A stretch of 64,000 nt of DNA from Oligoflexia bacterium (GCA_023701205.1 JAMPXJ010000001.1:62001-126000), one strand, 5' to 3'; positions 37,378-46,838 are shown, numbered from the stretch's first letter. The notes: a model not told the origin generated them from the letters alone. Made by a program: numbers and translations.

Positions 37378-38103
37378 CTACTGCGGCTCCGGGTCGCCGT
37401 TCTGGGGATTCCGGAGCCGGATGAGCAGGTAGTGAATCTCCATCGGAGCGGTGGCCCAATGATGCGGAGAGTGGGCCGCGAGGCTTTCCCGGTCCGCCAT
37501 GAGGTCCCACAAGGCGGCGACCCCGATGGCCCCGCTTGAGCGCGCGGCGATCATATCGACCGGGTTATCACCGACGAAAAGCACCTGTTCGGGCGCGAGC
37601 TTCATGCGCGAGGTCGCCAGATGGAGCCCCTCCGGAGAAGGCTTTGGGCTGTTCACGTGATCGTTGGCGACGACCGTGACGAATCGATCCAGAAGCCGAT
37701 GGTGCCGGAGAATCACCTCGGTCGTATTCCAGCTGCGGCCTGTGAAGATCGCGATCGGTACCCCCGCCGACTTGAGCGCTTCGAGCAGCTCGGGGACCCC
37801 CGAGTGCAGCGGCACCTGATCGATGTTTTCATCGAGAAAATCCCGGGCCGCCTGATAAGCCTCTCCGGCGCGTGAAGGGCCCACGATTCGCGCGAAGATC
37901 TCTCCTTCACCCGGACCGAAATAAGCCATGAGCTCCTGCGGGGAGTGCCGTCTGCCGCCGCAGCGAACGATCCCGTGATTGAAGGCGTCGAAGGTGATCG
38001 AAAGTGAGTCGACGAGCGTGCCGTCGAGGTCGAAGACGATCCCTTGTGGGATCGCGCTCGGATTTGCGGCGCCGGAAGTCGATTTAGCTGAATTTTCGGG
38101 CAT
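37378..38103 (-). CDS. HAD-superfamily phosphatase (phosphoglycolate phosphatase-like)
   Basis: The 241-residue protein has HAD motif I FDLDGTLVDS (about 24-33), a helical cap (about 40-105), motif II IAIFTGRS, motif III in SPKPSPEGL and motif IV FVGDNPVDMIAA. This is the Gph/PpaX-like subgroup, which dephosphorylates small phosphate monoesters; the substrate is not determinable. About 20 Ser/Ala-rich residues precede motif I. It is divergent from pepP with only 39 bases between starts. Confidence 0.88.
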   Translation of the reverse strand: MPENSAKSTSGAANPSAIPQGIVFDLDGTLVDSLSITFDAFNHGIVRCGGRRHSPQELMAYFGPGEGEIFARIVGPSRAGEAYQAARDFLDENIDQVPLHSGVPELLEALKSAGVPIAIFTGRSWNTTEVILRHHRLLDRFVTVVANDHVNSPKPSPEGLHLATSRMKLAPEQVLFVGDNPVDMIAARSSGAIGVAALWDLMADRESLAAHSPHHWATAPMEIHYLLIRLRNPQNGDPEPQ

Positions 38104-38142
38104 GTTGACTCGATCCAGGGGGCGCGGTTAGAGTGCGTTTCT

Positions 38143-39465
38143 ATGCTTCTCTCACACGTACCGTCGTATTTCAAGGCGCGCAGGGATCGCTTGATGAAGG
38201 CGAATCCGTCGGCAGTTTTCGTCTTTCCCTCGACCGAGGAGTTCGTGCGGAATCCGGATGTCACTTTTCCGTTCCGCCAGGAGAGCAACTTCCATTATCT
38301 GAGCGGCTTCGAGGAGCCGGAGTCCTTTCTCGTGCTCGCGCCGTCGAAGTCGAAGCCGGGCAGCCATCGCATGGTGCTCTTCGTCCGCAAGCGCGATGTC
38401 GAGAAGGAGATGTGGGAAGGGGAGCGCTACGGCGTGGAAGGCGCGCTTCGGGTATTCGGCGCCGATGAGGCTTGCCTGATCGAGGAGTTCGACAAGAAGT
38501 TTCCGGAGCTCCTGCAAGGCGCGGAAAAGGTCTACTTTCGGCTCGGGCTGGATCGCGAAACGGATGAGCGAGTCCTGCGAGGACTGGAGGCCGCGCGGAA
38601 GGCGCTCGGTCGAAGCGGGCGGGGCCTGCTGCCAATCCACGACCCGGGCGAGGTTCTCGGGGAGATGCGGCTCTTCAAGAGCGCCGAGGAAGTCGAGCTC
38701 CTGCGCAAGGCCTGCCGGATCACCGCGCTCGCGCACAAGACGGCGATGAAGGAAGTCCGGCCGGGCATGAACGAATACGAGATCGAGGCGCTGATCGATT
38801 ACACTTTCCGGCGCAACGGCTGCCAGCGCGTGGGTTACGGCAGCATCGTGGCCGGCGGCAAGAACGCGACCTGTCTCCATTATCGGGCCAACAACGAGCC
38901 GCTTCGCGACGGTGAGTTGCTGCTCGTCGATGCGGGCGGCGAATTCGATTATTACACCAGCGACATCACCCGGACGTTTCCCGTCGGCGACAGCTTCACC
39001 GCCCCTCAGGCAAGCCTTTATGATCTTTGCCTGCGGTCGCAGAAGGAGGCTATCGCGATCACGAAGCCGGGGACCACGCTCGTGGCGATCCATCGCAAGG
39101 TCTGTGAGGTGCTGACGGAAGGACTGCTTTCGCTGGGTCTTCTTGCGGGCAAGCGCGATGAGCTCATCCAGGCCGGAGGTCATCGCAGATTTTATCCCCA
39201 CAATACGAGCCATTGGCTCGGAATGGACGTTCACGACGTCGGGTTCTATCAGAACAATGGCGAGCCGCGCATGCTGGAGCCGGGGATGGTTTTCACGATC
39301 GAGCCGGGCCTTTACGTGCAGCCGGGAGATGCCGCCGCTCCGGAGCGTTTCCGAAATATCGGGATCAGGATCGAGGACGATATCCTCGTGACGGCGAATG
39401 GCTGCGAGAACCTCACGCAGGATGCCCCCAAAGAGCGGACGGAGATCGAGGCATTGAAGGCCTGA
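38143..39465 (+). CDS. pepP: Xaa-Pro aminopeptidase (aminopeptidase P, M24B)
   Basis: The enzyme removes N-terminal residues linked to proline. The 440-residue protein has the N-terminal creatinase-like domain (YFKARRDRLMKANPSAVFVFPS, FRQESNFHYLSGFEEPESFLVLAP) and the pita-bread metallopeptidase domain with metal ligands in LLVDAGGEFDYYTSDITRTFPVG (two Asp), NTSHWLGMDVHDVG (His), TIEPGLYV (Glu) and GIRIEDDILVT (Glu). Its stop overlaps the dus start by one base (TGATG). Confidence 0.95.
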   Translation: MLLSHVPSYFKARRDRLMKANPSAVFVFPSTEEFVRNPDVTFPFRQESNFHYLSGFEEPESFLVLAPSKSKPGSHRMVLFVRKRDVEKEMWEGERYGVEGALRVFGADEACLIEEFDKKFPELLQGAEKVYFRLGLDRETDERVLRGLEAARKALGRSGRGLLPIHDPGEVLGEMRLFKSAEEVELLRKACRITALAHKTAMKEVRPGMNEYEIEALIDYTFRRNGCQRVGYGSIVAGGKNATCLHYRANNEPLRDGELLLVDAGGEFDYYTSDITRTFPVGDSFTAPQASLYDLCLRSQKEAIAITKPGTTLVAIHRKVCEVLTEGLLSLGLLAGKRDELIQAGGHRRFYPHNTSHWLGMDVHDVGFYQNNGEPRMLEPGMVFTIEPGLYVQPGDAAAPERFRNIGIRIEDDILVTANGCENLTQDAPKERTEIEALKA

Positions 39466-40514
39466 TGCAAATGGGGAGTACGGTGTCCCGGGGGGCCATC
39501 CGGCTCGGGCCTTTCCGGCTGGATCATCCTTTCATCATCGCGCCCATGGCGGGTATCACGGATTCACCGTTCCGCAGGCTCATGCGCCGGCGGAAGAGCG
39601 CGCTCGTGGTATCGGAGCTGGTTTCGGCGACCGGCATTCAGTACGCCGGGAAAAAAACTCTGGACCTGCTGAAGTACGAGGAAGAAGAGCGTCCTGTAGG
39701 GCTTCAGATCTTCGGCGAGGATCCGGACCATCTCTGTAAGGCCGCGCAATACGTCGAGCGTCTCGGCGCTGACTTCGTCGATTTGAACATGGGCTGCCCG
39801 GTCCCCAAGGTCGTTAAGCGCGGGGCGGGATCCGCGATGTGCCGCGATCCCCTGGGCCTCTCAAAGGTCCTTTCAGCGATGGTTCGGTCCGTGAGAATCC
39901 CCGTGACGATCAAGATCAGGACCGGCTGGGACGCGAATTCGCGGAATGCGCTGGAAATCGTGAGGGTCGCGGCGGATTCCGGGGTGACCTGGGTCGCCAT
40001 CCACGGCCGCACTCGCGCGCAGGGCTATAGCGGTCTTGCCGATTGGGAGCTGATCGGAGAGATCAAGGCAAAGACCGCGCTCCCGATCATCGGCAACGGG
40101 GATGTCTCTACCCCTGAGCTCGCGCTCGAGAAGGTGGATCGTTATGGTGTCGATGCGGTCATGGTCGGCCGTGCGGCGCTTCGCAACCCTTTCATCTTCG
40201 AGCAGGCAAACGAGCTTTGGAGCGGCAGAGGGTATCGGCTACCGGATTCGGGCAGTTACCTTTCGCTGCTCGAGGAGCAGCGTGAGCTGCTGCTCGGCGC
40301 CTACGAGCCCCGTTATGCGATGATTCACATGCGCAAGTTTCTCGCCTGGTATTCCTCCGGCTTTCCGGGATGCCACGAGTTCCGGAGCAAGGTCTTCACG
40401 ATTTCCGATCCGGAGGTGGTCTGGGACCTGGCTCGGCTGTTCTTCGAGAAATGCACCTCCGAGCGGGACATGAAATTCCTTTCCCAGCCGTTTCTCATGG
40501 GGGGGCACGGCTAA
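39465..40514 (+). CDS. dus: tRNA-dihydrouridine synthase
   Basis: Dus enzymes reduce uridines in the tRNA D-loop with FMN and NADPH. The 349-residue protein shows IIAPMAGITDSPFRRL, SELVSATGIQY, VGLQIFGEDPDHL, DFVDLNMGCPVPKVVKRGAGSAM with the catalytic Cys, IKIRTGWD, VAIHGRTRAQGYSG and IIGNGDV...DAVMVGRAALRNPFIF. It most resembles the DusB/general bacterial class. The start overlaps the pepP stop; a second ATG lies two codons on. It is convergent with the DUF1285 gene, overlapping it by four bases. Confidence 0.94.
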   Translation: MQMGSTVSRGAIRLGPFRLDHPFIIAPMAGITDSPFRRLMRRRKSALVVSELVSATGIQYAGKKTLDLLKYEEEERPVGLQIFGEDPDHLCKAAQYVERLGADFVDLNMGCPVPKVVKRGAGSAMCRDPLGLSKVLSAMVRSVRIPVTIKIRTGWDANSRNALEIVRVAADSGVTWVAIHGRTRAQGYSGLADWELIGEIKAKTALPIIGNGDVSTPELALEKVDRYGVDAVMVGRAALRNPFIFEQANELWSGRGYRLPDSGSYLSLLEEQRELLLGAYEPRYAMIHMRKFLAWYSSGFPGCHEFRSKVFTISDPEVVWDLARLFFEKCTSERDMKFLSQPFLMGGHG

Positions 40515-40975
40515 CCCGAGAGACCGATTCTATTTCCCTGGATCAGGAGGTAGTATCCTTGGGCGTCTTCCTGAAGATGCCGCATGAGATCCATGTAGGC
40601 AGGATACAGGATTCGGGCGGCCTCGCCTCTCTGCAGGCGGCAGACGAGTCGCCCGGAGCGGTATTCCAGCGTGGCGGGATTCAGCGGCTCGCGGGTGTCG
40701 TCGCTGATCCTCAGCTCAAAGCCCTTTTCGGGGGATCCGTCGAGGCGTCGGATGAAGTAAGCCGTGTCTTCGACTGTCACGCGCTTTTTTTCATACGCCA
40801 GCTGGATGTAATACCCATGGTCGTCCTTCTGGATCTTCCGCGAGAAAGCCTGGCGGGTGAGCTCGTGGGTGATTTCGATTCCGTTGGCGAGCCAGGTCCC
40901 GTAGCGATCGAGCACGAGCTCCTCGTCGCTTTCGATCCAAAAGGAAGGCATTTTTCCAGGCTTATCTTCCGCCAT
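40511..40975 (-). CDS. DUF1285-family protein
   Basis: DUF1285 proteins are small conserved proteobacterial proteins of unknown function. The 154-residue product shows the family pattern: FWIESDEELVLDRYGTWLANGIEITHELTRQAFSRKIQKDDHGYYIQL, then EKKRVTVEDTAYFIRRL, ELRISDDTREPLNPATLEYR and the closing DAQGYYLLIQGNRIGL. The ATG at 40975 (MAEDKPGKMPS) is chosen; in-frame extension upstream runs into the divergent fumarase start. No operon partner. Overlaps dus at its 3' end. Confidence 0.82.
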   Translation of the reverse strand: MAEDKPGKMPSFWIESDEELVLDRYGTWLANGIEITHELTRQAFSRKIQKDDHGYYIQLAYEKKRVTVEDTAYFIRRLDGSPEKGFELRISDDTREPLNPATLEYRSGRLVCRLQRGEAARILYPAYMDLMRHLQEDAQGYYLLIQGNRIGLSG

Positions 40976-41053
40976 AGCCTCATGTAGCCGCCGGCAGGAT
41001 CGGCCGTCAACGGGCTTTCCAGAAAACGACGGTCGCGCTATTGTGTGGGCATC

Positions 41054-41947
41054 ATGAACTCCACGCAGCAAAAGAAGCTACTCGAGGCATTCATCGAAAT
41101 CATCCGCAAGACTTCGACCGAGCTCCCCAAGGACGTGATCGAGTCCGTCCGCAAAGGGCACGGCGCGGAGGACAAGGGATCGCGCGGAGATTACGCGCTC
41201 GGCATCATCCAGAAGAATATCGACCTGGCGAAACTCAAGAGCCAGCCGCTCTGCCAGGATACGGGGAGCATTCTCTTTTACATTCATTATCCGAAGAAGC
41301 TGGAGCATGACGCCGTCGCGAAGGTCATCAGAAAGGCCGTGGTCGCCGCGACGAAGAAAGGTTATCTGCGACAGAACAGCGTCGACAGCATCACCGGCAA
41401 GAACAGCGGGACGAACGTGGGCCCTGGGTCCCCGACTCTGCATCTGGAGCCTTGGTCCAAAGACGTTTTCGAGGTGCGCCTGATGCTCAAGGGCGGCGGC
41501 TGCGAGAACGTCGGCGTGCAGTACAGCCTGCCGGACGGAAGGATCGGTGCCGGTCGCGATCTTGCGGGCGTGAAGAAGTGCATCCTGGACGCAGTCTATC
41601 AGGCTCAGGGCAAGGGATGCGGGCCGGGAATTCTCGGGGTGACGATCGGAGGGGATCGCGCCACGGGTTATCTGACGTCGAAGGAGCAGTTCCTGCGCAA
41701 GCTTGGGGACAGGAATCCTGATCCGGTTCTCGCGAAACTCGAGGACGAGTGCCTGGTCGAAGCGAATCAGCTCGGGATCGGGCCGATGGGGTTCGGCGGA
41801 AAGACCACGCTGCTGGGGGTGAAGGTCGGTGTCCTGAATCGTTTGCCCGCTTCGTTTTTCGTGAGCGTTTCCTACATGTGTTGGGCTTTCAGGCGCCAGG
41901 GCGCGACGGTCACGTCCAAAGGCGAAATCAAGAAGTGGCTCTACTAG
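41054..41947 (+). CDS. Class I fumarate hydratase / tartrate dehydratase, alpha subunit
   Basis: Class I fumarases add water to fumarate using a [4Fe-4S] cluster; in two-subunit forms this is the cluster-bearing chain. The 297-residue protein has the three cluster cysteines in QPLCQDTGSILFYI, KGGGCENVGVQYS and GKGCGPGILGVTIGGDRATGY, and KNSGTNVGPGSP and PMGFGGKTTLLGVKV near the substrate site. The ATG at 41054 is used; a GTG three codons upstream is possible. The beta subunit follows at once. Fumarase and tartrate dehydratase cannot be separated by sequence alone; fumarase is more likely in a TCA-cycle organism. Confidence 0.92.
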   Translation: MNSTQQKKLLEAFIEIIRKTSTELPKDVIESVRKGHGAEDKGSRGDYALGIIQKNIDLAKLKSQPLCQDTGSILFYIHYPKKLEHDAVAKVIRKAVVAATKKGYLRQNSVDSITGKNSGTNVGPGSPTLHLEPWSKDVFEVRLMLKGGGCENVGVQYSLPDGRIGAGRDLAGVKKCILDAVYQAQGKGCGPGILGVTIGGDRATGYLTSKEQFLRKLGDRNPDPVLAKLEDECLVEANQLGIGPMGFGGKTTLLGVKVGVLNRLPASFFVSVSYMCWAFRRQGATVTSKGEIKKWLY

Positions 41948-41962
41948 TCGAAGGGAATGATC

Positions 41963-42544
41963 ATGATCGAACTCACCGCACCGCTCAATGAAGAGAAAGT
42001 CCGTTCCCTGAAGGTAGGAGACATGGTCGAGCTCTCCGGCATCGTCTATACCGGCCGCGACGCCGTCCATAAATGGCTTCATGAAGGCAATACGCCTCCG
42101 ATGAGCTTCAAGGACGGCGTGATTTATCACTGCGGACCTGTCGTACTGAAGAAGGGCGCGAAATGGGTGGTTACCGCCGCCGGTCCGACCACCTCGATCC
42201 GCGAAGAGCCTTACCAGGCGGGAATCATCGAGCGCCTGGGCGTTCGCGCGGTGATCGGCAAGGGCGGGATGGGCGAGAAGACCCGCCAGGCCTGCCAGAA
42301 GTTCGGCTGTGTGTACCTGCATGCGATCGGGGGAGCCGCGCAGGTCCTTGCCGAGGCCATCAAGGAAGTGGAAGATGTTTTCGGGTATGAGCAGTTCGGC
42401 AGCCCCGAGGCGATCTGGCAGCTGCGGGTCGAGAAGTTTCCCGCTGTCGTGACGATCGACGCCCACGGCAATTCGCTGCACAAGGACATGGAAGCCGCCT
42501 CGAGCGCCAAGCTCGCCGAGCTCTACACCCAGATCAAGAAATAG
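41963..42544 (+). CDS. Class I fumarate hydratase / tartrate dehydratase, beta subunit
   Basis: This is the second chain of the two-subunit iron-sulfur hydratase. The 193-residue protein shows LKVGDMVELSGIVYTGRDAVHKWL, VIYHCGPVV, WVVTAAGPTTSIREEPYQAGIIERLGVRAVIGKGGMGEKT, VYLHAIGGAAQVLAEAI and FPAVVTIDAHGNSLH, all typical. AAGGG is seven bases before the ATG at 41963 but only one before the ATG at 41957, so the later start is preferred. The gap to the alpha subunit is 15 bases, indicating one operon. Confidence 0.93.
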   Translation: MIELTAPLNEEKVRSLKVGDMVELSGIVYTGRDAVHKWLHEGNTPPMSFKDGVIYHCGPVVLKKGAKWVVTAAGPTTSIREEPYQAGIIERLGVRAVIGKGGMGEKTRQACQKFGCVYLHAIGGAAQVLAEAIKEVEDVFGYEQFGSPEAIWQLRVEKFPAVVTIDAHGNSLHKDMEAASSAKLAELYTQIKK

Positions 42545-42547
42545 CCC

Positions 42548-43066
42548 TCATTCGTTCCCGAGCTTGAGATCTTCGGCAAGCCGCATCCGTGATTCCCGCC
42601 GTTTGATCGCCTCGAAGTAGCGCCTCTTTTCCTCTTCGGTTTCAGGCTGGATCGGAGGGACCGGGGTGGGGCGGCCGTGTTCGTCGAGCGCCACGAACGT
42701 GGTGTAGGCGGTGGCCGTGTGCGTCGTCTCGCCGGTGAGCGGGTGTTCGGAGTCCACCCGGACACCGACTTCCATCGAGGTCCGGGCCGCGTAGTTGACC
42801 ATCGCTCGGACATGGACGACATGGCCGACTTTCACCGGCGCCAGAAAGTGCAGTGCATCGATCGATGCCGTGACCACCACGCGACGCGCGTGCCGGGTCG
42901 CGGCGATCGCGGCCGCGATATCGATCCAGCTCATCACCTTTCCTCCGAAAATCGTTCCGAGCGCGTTGGTGTCGGACGGAAGGACCATTTCGGTCATCAC
43001 CACCGAGGACTCCTCGGGTTTCTTGGGAGGTTTCGAGATTTCTGAAGAAATTTTCTTGGCGTTCAT
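42548..43066 (-). CDS. Acyl-CoA thioesterase, hotdog fold (YciA/BACH type)
   Basis: These enzymes hydrolyse acyl-CoA esters. The 172-residue protein shows VVMTEMVLPSDTNALGTIFGGKVMSWIDIAAAIAATRHA (substrate and active-site Asn/Asp region), VVTASIDALHFLAPVKVGHVVHVRAMV and SMEVGVRVDSEHPLTGE, the BACH/YciA signature, with a charged tail. The family prefers medium- to long-chain acyl-CoA. It is convergent with the fumarase operon and 62 bases divergent from the transporter gene. Confidence 0.93.
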   Translation of the reverse strand: MNAKKISSEISKPPKKPEESSVVMTEMVLPSDTNALGTIFGGKVMSWIDIAAAIAATRHARRVVVTASIDALHFLAPVKVGHVVHVRAMVNYAARTSMEVGVRVDSEHPLTGETTHTATAYTTFVALDEHGRPTPVPPIQPETEEEKRRYFEAIKRRESRMRLAEDLKLGNE

Positions 43067-43128
43067 TTTCCCGAGATTACCCGAGACCGCGCCTCGCCTC
43101 CAGCCTGCATTTGAGCTACCCTGCCTCC

Positions 43129-44061
43129 ATGAGATCCCGCACCCTGCTCGGCCTGGTCCTATGCAATCTCATCTGGTCGGCGAATCCGGCAGTGGCGAAA
43201 GGATTACTGAGCCATTTGCCGCCAGTCGAGGTCGCGTTGCTGCGGCATGGGAGCGCGCTGGCGGCTTTTGTCCTGGCTGGAATTCTTTTCCGGTTCCGAC
43301 CGCTTTTCGCGCTTCCCAGGTACCGCCGCGAGCTCGTCTTTGTCGCTTTGTTAGGCGCGCTTTCCTTTTTCTTCGCGCCTTTTCTCCAGCTTCTGGGCCT
43401 CGCTGCGTCGCGCGCCACGGACAATGCCCTGCTGATCGCGATGGAACCCCTGCTTACGGTGCTTTTCGCCGGGATTTTCCTCGGTGAACGTCTCGGCTCC
43501 AGGTTGGCTTTGGCGTTCGTGATCGCGCTCGGCGGATTTTCCCTGCTTTCCGGGTTGAGCCCTGGAGCGATCGATCCCTCCGCGCTCACCAGGATCGGCG
43601 GGAACGCCACGATCCTGCTGGCGCTTTTCGGCGAGGCGGCGTGCTCGGTCTTCGCCCGCAAGCTTTTGAAGACCCATTCCCCGGCGGCAATCCTGGGCTC
43701 GGGTCTTTCGGTCGGCGTGATCCTGCTTGCAGGTGCCGCTGCCTTGAGCGCTGAAGGTTTTTCGCATGTTGGAATTTTGACGGGCTCGGACTGGGCTTCG
43801 GTGCTTTGGCTCGGTCCCATCGGGACTACCGCGACCTATCTCTATTGGATTTTCGCTTTGGCTGAGGCTCCCGTGGCTAGCCTGGCGATCACCTTGTTCA
43901 TTCAGCCTCTTTGTGGAGCGCTCTGGGGACATCTTTTCCTTGGGGAACGGCTTACCTTCACGCAAGCAATGGGAGGGTGCATGATCCTGGCGGCGGTCGT
44001 TTCGGTAACGCAAGGCATAAGGCTGCCCGGCAATGCGTCAAGAAAGCGGATCAAAAATTGA
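43129..44061 (+). CDS. EamA/DMT-family inner-membrane transporter
   Basis: The 310-residue protein has about ten hydrophobic segments in two EamA repeats (LVLCNLIWSANPAVAKGLL, ALLGALSFFFAPFLQLLGLAASRATDNALLIAMEPLLTVLFAGIFLGERL; and WLGPIGTTATYLYWIFALAEAPVASLAITLFIQPLCGALWGHLFLGERLTF), the drug/metabolite transporter fold. The substrate is unknown. The ATG at 43129 is used; a TTG at 43111 is an alternative. The downstream neighbour is an unrelated small gene. Confidence 0.9.
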   Translation: MRSRTLLGLVLCNLIWSANPAVAKGLLSHLPPVEVALLRHGSALAAFVLAGILFRFRPLFALPRYRRELVFVALLGALSFFFAPFLQLLGLAASRATDNALLIAMEPLLTVLFAGIFLGERLGSRLALAFVIALGGFSLLSGLSPGAIDPSALTRIGGNATILLALFGEAACSVFARKLLKTHSPAAILGSGLSVGVILLAGAAALSAEGFSHVGILTGSDWASVLWLGPIGTTATYLYWIFALAEAPVASLAITLFIQPLCGALWGHLFLGERLTFTQAMGGCMILAAVVSVTQGIRLPGNASRKRIKN

Positions 44062-44133
44062 AATTCAGCTTGCTGTTCCGAAATCCACGTTTCTATACTG
44101 GTCTCCGGTGGGTAACTGGGAGGGGTAGGGGAA

Positions 44134-44412
44134 ATGGACGTCTCCAATCACGCGCAAAAAAATAGACCGGAACCAGATGGTCAGGAGCTGATCGAGACCG
44201 TTGTCTCGCTCACTGGCCTGCCACAACCTTTAATGGAGCAGGAGCTCGGAGAAATTCTCGAGGGCGCTGGAATCTCCAGCAACACCTGCACGCTCGAACA
44301 GCTTCGAAGCGCCATGCTCGCTTATCTTGAATCGATTCAGGAAGCCGTTCAGGCGTCCTGCGTTGAAACGACGGAGAGCGGCAGCAGCGGAAATTTGACT
44401 CCCGCTGAATGA
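44134..44412 (+). CDS. Hypothetical protein, 92 residues
   Basis: No family recognised. The product is acidic and soluble-looking (LIETVVSLTGLPQPLMEQELGEILEGAGISS, LEQLRSAMLAYLESIQEAVQAS), probably helical, with a Ser/Gly/Glu tail. A GGGAGGGGTAGGGG stretch lies just before the ATG, an unusually strong ribosome binding region. It stands alone between the DMT transporter and clpP. Confidence 0.65.
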   Translation: MDVSNHAQKNRPEPDGQELIETVVSLTGLPQPLMEQELGEILEGAGISSNTCTLEQLRSAMLAYLESIQEAVQASCVETTESGSSGNLTPAE

Positions 44413-44640
44413 TCGGCCGCTTTTTCCATGCAATTTGCAAAAAAAACCTTGTGACCCGGCGCAACATTCTTTCCGGGTATGTATACTGATTTCAGAGATT
44501 CTCCGGATCTGCCGAGACAGGAAGTATCGGTCTTAGCCGGTTGGTAGGTTGGTTTTGCATACAAATCATACGTGGGCATAGTCCAGGCAGGTAAGAACCC
44601 GTCCGCCAGAGTCGCGATGCCAGCGTTGTTCACGCAGAAA

Positions 44641-44653
44641 AGGAGTGGCTCCT
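44641..44653 (+). promoter_or_regulatory. clpP ribosome binding site inside a small hairpin
   Basis: AGGAG (44641-44645) can pair with CTCCT (44649-44653) around a TGG loop, directly before the clpP ATG at 44655. The Shine-Dalgarno is therefore partly hidden in a local stem. A TATACT box at 44482-44487 is a possible -10 for the clpP transcript, giving a leader of about 165 bases. Confidence 0.45.
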
Positions 44654-44654
44654 C

Positions 44655-45320
44655 ATGTTGATCAGATCTTCCCAGCCCAAAGTTCCTGCGGACCTGATTC
44701 GCCCTGAGCTGGTCGGCTTTGATGCCAGCTACATTCCCAACCCGATCGTTATCGAGCAAACGGCTCGTGGAGAGCGCCAATACGACATCTACTCGCGTCT
44801 GCTGCTGGATCGAATCGTCTTTCTCGGCACCGAAGTGAACGACACGGTGGCGAACCTGCTGGTCGCCCAGCTCTTTTTCCTGGAGTCTTCGGACCCTGAC
44901 AAGGACATCCATCTCTACATCAATTCTCCCGGCGGCTCGGTTTATGCCGGCCTCGGGATTTACGATGTCATGCAATTCATCAAGTCGGATGTCTGCACGT
45001 ATTGTATCGGTATGGCAGCCAGCATGGGCGCCCTGCTGCTGACCGCTGGCGCCAAGGGCAAGCGCTACAGCTTGCCGCACAGCCGGATCATGATCCACCA
45101 GCCGCTGGGCGGGGCGAAGGGACAGGCCTCGGACATCGAGATTCAGGCGAAAGAGATCCTTTATCTCAAGGATCGCCTCAACGGGATCCTCTCGCACCAT
45201 TCCGGCCGCACGATGGATCAGGTAAAGAAGGACACCGACCGCGACAATTACCTCTCGGCCAAGGAAGCCGTGGAGTACGGGCTGATCGACAAAGTGGTCG
45301 AGAAGCGCGGCGTGGTTTGA
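44655..45320 (+). CDS. clpP: ATP-dependent Clp protease proteolytic subunit
   Basis: ClpP forms the 14-subunit proteolytic chamber used by ClpX and ClpA/C. The 221-residue protein has the catalytic Ser in GMAASMGA (Ser123), His in HSRIMIHQP (His148) and the Asp region [22 protein letters not shown]. The N-terminus is about 15-20 residues longer than E. coli ClpP and may be a propeptide. clpX follows 44 bases downstream and lon after that. The usual tig gene is not upstream. Confidence 0.96.
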   Translation: MLIRSSQPKVPADLIRPELVGFDASYIPNPIVIEQTARGERQYDIYSRLLLDRIVFLGTEVNDTVANLLVAQLFFLESSDPDKDIHLYINSPGGSVYAGLGIYDVMQFIKSDVCTYCIGMAASMGALLLTAGAKGKRYSLPHSRIMIHQPLGGAKGQASDIEIQAKEILYLKDRLNGILSHHSGRTMDQVKKDTDRDNYLSAKEAVEYGLIDKVVEKRGVV

Positions 45321-45364
45321 AGCTCGTGTTGAACGCATCTAAGAGAAACCTGTAAGGGAAGGCT

Positions 45365-46684
45365 ATGGACGGAAGAAAATACGGCGATGGTTTCGGTAAT
45401 CTGTGCTGCTCTTTCTGCGGCAAGAACCAAAGAGAAGTCAAGAAACTGATTGCGGGCCCCACGGTCTACATCTGCGATGAGTGCATCGAGCTGTGCAACG
45501 ACATCATCGCGGAGGAAGGACAGAAGGAATCCCCGGCCCGGTCGACCCAGGCGATCCCCAAGCCTGCGGAGATCAAGTCGATCCTCGACCAGTACGTGAT
45601 CGGCCAGGATCGCGCGAAGCGCGTGCTCTCGGTCGCGGTTTACAACCATTACAAGCGGATCCAGCATCAGGGCGAGAAGAAGTCCTCGCGGGAGCAGAAA
45701 GACGCGATTGAGCTCCAGAAGAGCAATATCCTTCTGATCGGGCCGACGGGCTCCGGTAAGACTCTCCTTGCGCAAACGCTCGCCAAGCTGCTGAACGTCC
45801 CGTTCGCGATGGCGGACGCGACGACCCTGACCGAAGCCGGCTACGTCGGCGAGGATGTGGAAAACATCATCCTCAATCTGCTCCAGAACTGCGATAATAA
45901 CGTCGAACGCGCGCAAAAGGGCATTGTCTACATCGATGAAGTCGACAAGATTTCGCGCAAGAGCGAGAATCCTTCGATTACCCGGGACGTCAGCGGGGAA
46001 GGCGTCCAGCAGGCGCTCCTCAAGATCATCGAGGGAACCATCGCCAACGTGCCGCCGAAGGGCGGACGCAAGCATCCGCAGCAGGAGTTCGTCCAGGTCG
46101 ATACCTCGAATATCCTTTTCATCGTGGGCGGGGCTTTCGTGGGTCTCGACAAGATCATCGCGATGCGGAAGGGCCGGCGCAGTCTGGGCCTGTCCGCCAA
46201 CATCACCTCGAAGTCCGAAGAGAACATCTCCCAGCTCCTGGCTCAGGTGGAGCCCGAGGACCTGATCAAGTTCGGGATCATTCCGGAGTTCATCGGGCGT
46301 CTACCGGTGATCGCCACCCTGGAAGAGCTCGACGAGAAAGCCCTGATCGATATTCTGACCAAGCCCAAGAACGCTCTGACCAAGCAGTATTCAAAACTCT
46401 TCGAATATGATGACGTGCAGCTTGAGTTCGAGCCGGACGCGCTCGAGGCGGTGGCGAAGGAAGCGATCAAGCGCAATACCGGCGCTCGCGGCCTCCGCGC
46501 GATCCTCGAACAGGCGATGCTCGAGGTGATGTATGAGCTTCCGGCGAAGCCGAACGTCAAGAAGTGCATTGTGACCAAGAGCGTGATCCTGAAGGGCGAG
46601 CGACCCGTCATGCTCATGGCGGATGGAACCGAGGCAGCCGCCAAAACCGCGGCCGCCACCGCCGAAAAAGCCGAAAGCGCCTGA
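45365..46684 (+). CDS. clpX: ATP-dependent Clp protease ATP-binding subunit ClpX
   Basis: ClpX unfolds tagged substrates and feeds them to ClpP. The 439-residue protein has the N-terminal zinc domain ([22 protein letters not shown], about 14-43), Walker A GPTGSGKT, Walker [11 protein letters not shown], the pore loop GYVGEDVE, the RKH-type loop and the ClpP-binding IGF-like region ([20 protein letters not shown]), plus sensor 2 [11 protein letters not shown]. The Ala/Thr/Glu-rich C-terminus ([16 protein letters not shown]) is an extra tail. Confidence 0.97.
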   Translation: MDGRKYGDGFGNLCCSFCGKNQREVKKLIAGPTVYICDECIELCNDIIAEEGQKESPARSTQAIPKPAEIKSILDQYVIGQDRAKRVLSVAVYNHYKRIQHQGEKKSSREQKDAIELQKSNILLIGPTGSGKTLLAQTLAKLLNVPFAMADATTLTEAGYVGEDVENIILNLLQNCDNNVERAQKGIVYIDEVDKISRKSENPSITRDVSGEGVQQALLKIIEGTIANVPPKGGRKHPQQEFVQVDTSNILFIVGGAFVGLDKIIAMRKGRRSLGLSANITSKSEENISQLLAQVEPEDLIKFGIIPEFIGRLPVIATLEELDEKALIDILTKPKNALTKQYSKLFEYDDVQLEFEPDALEAVAKEAIKRNTGARGLRAILEQAMLEVMYELPAKPNVKKCIVTKSVILKGERPVMLMADGTEAAAKTAAATAEKAESA

Positions 46685-46711
46685 TTCGGAGCTAGACCAG
46701 CTGCTCTTTTT

Positions 46712-46755
46712 CCGCGCCGCGACCGGGTATTCCGGTTCGCGGCGCGGTTGTTTTT
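46712..46755 (+). terminator. Rho-independent terminator after clpX
   Basis: A 14-15 bp GC-rich stem (CCGCGCCGCGACCGG with CCGGTTCGCGGCGCGG, loop GTATT, 46712-46747) is followed by TTGTTTTT. It separates clpPX from lon. Confidence 0.9.
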
Positions 46756-46810
46756 GCCCGTGGCTTTTTGCCGGGGCTCGAGCAAAAAAATTTACGCGAA
46801 AACAAAGTTA

Positions 46811-46838
46811 TTGACCGCATAAACTATGGAAATAACGT
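46811..46838 (+). promoter_or_regulatory. Candidate sigma-70 promoter for lon
   Basis: TTGACC (46811-46816) and TAACGT (46833-46838) are separated by 16 bases in an AT-rich patch between the clpX terminator and lon. This would leave a leader of about 70 bases. No sigma-32 type box is clear. Confidence 0.45.
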
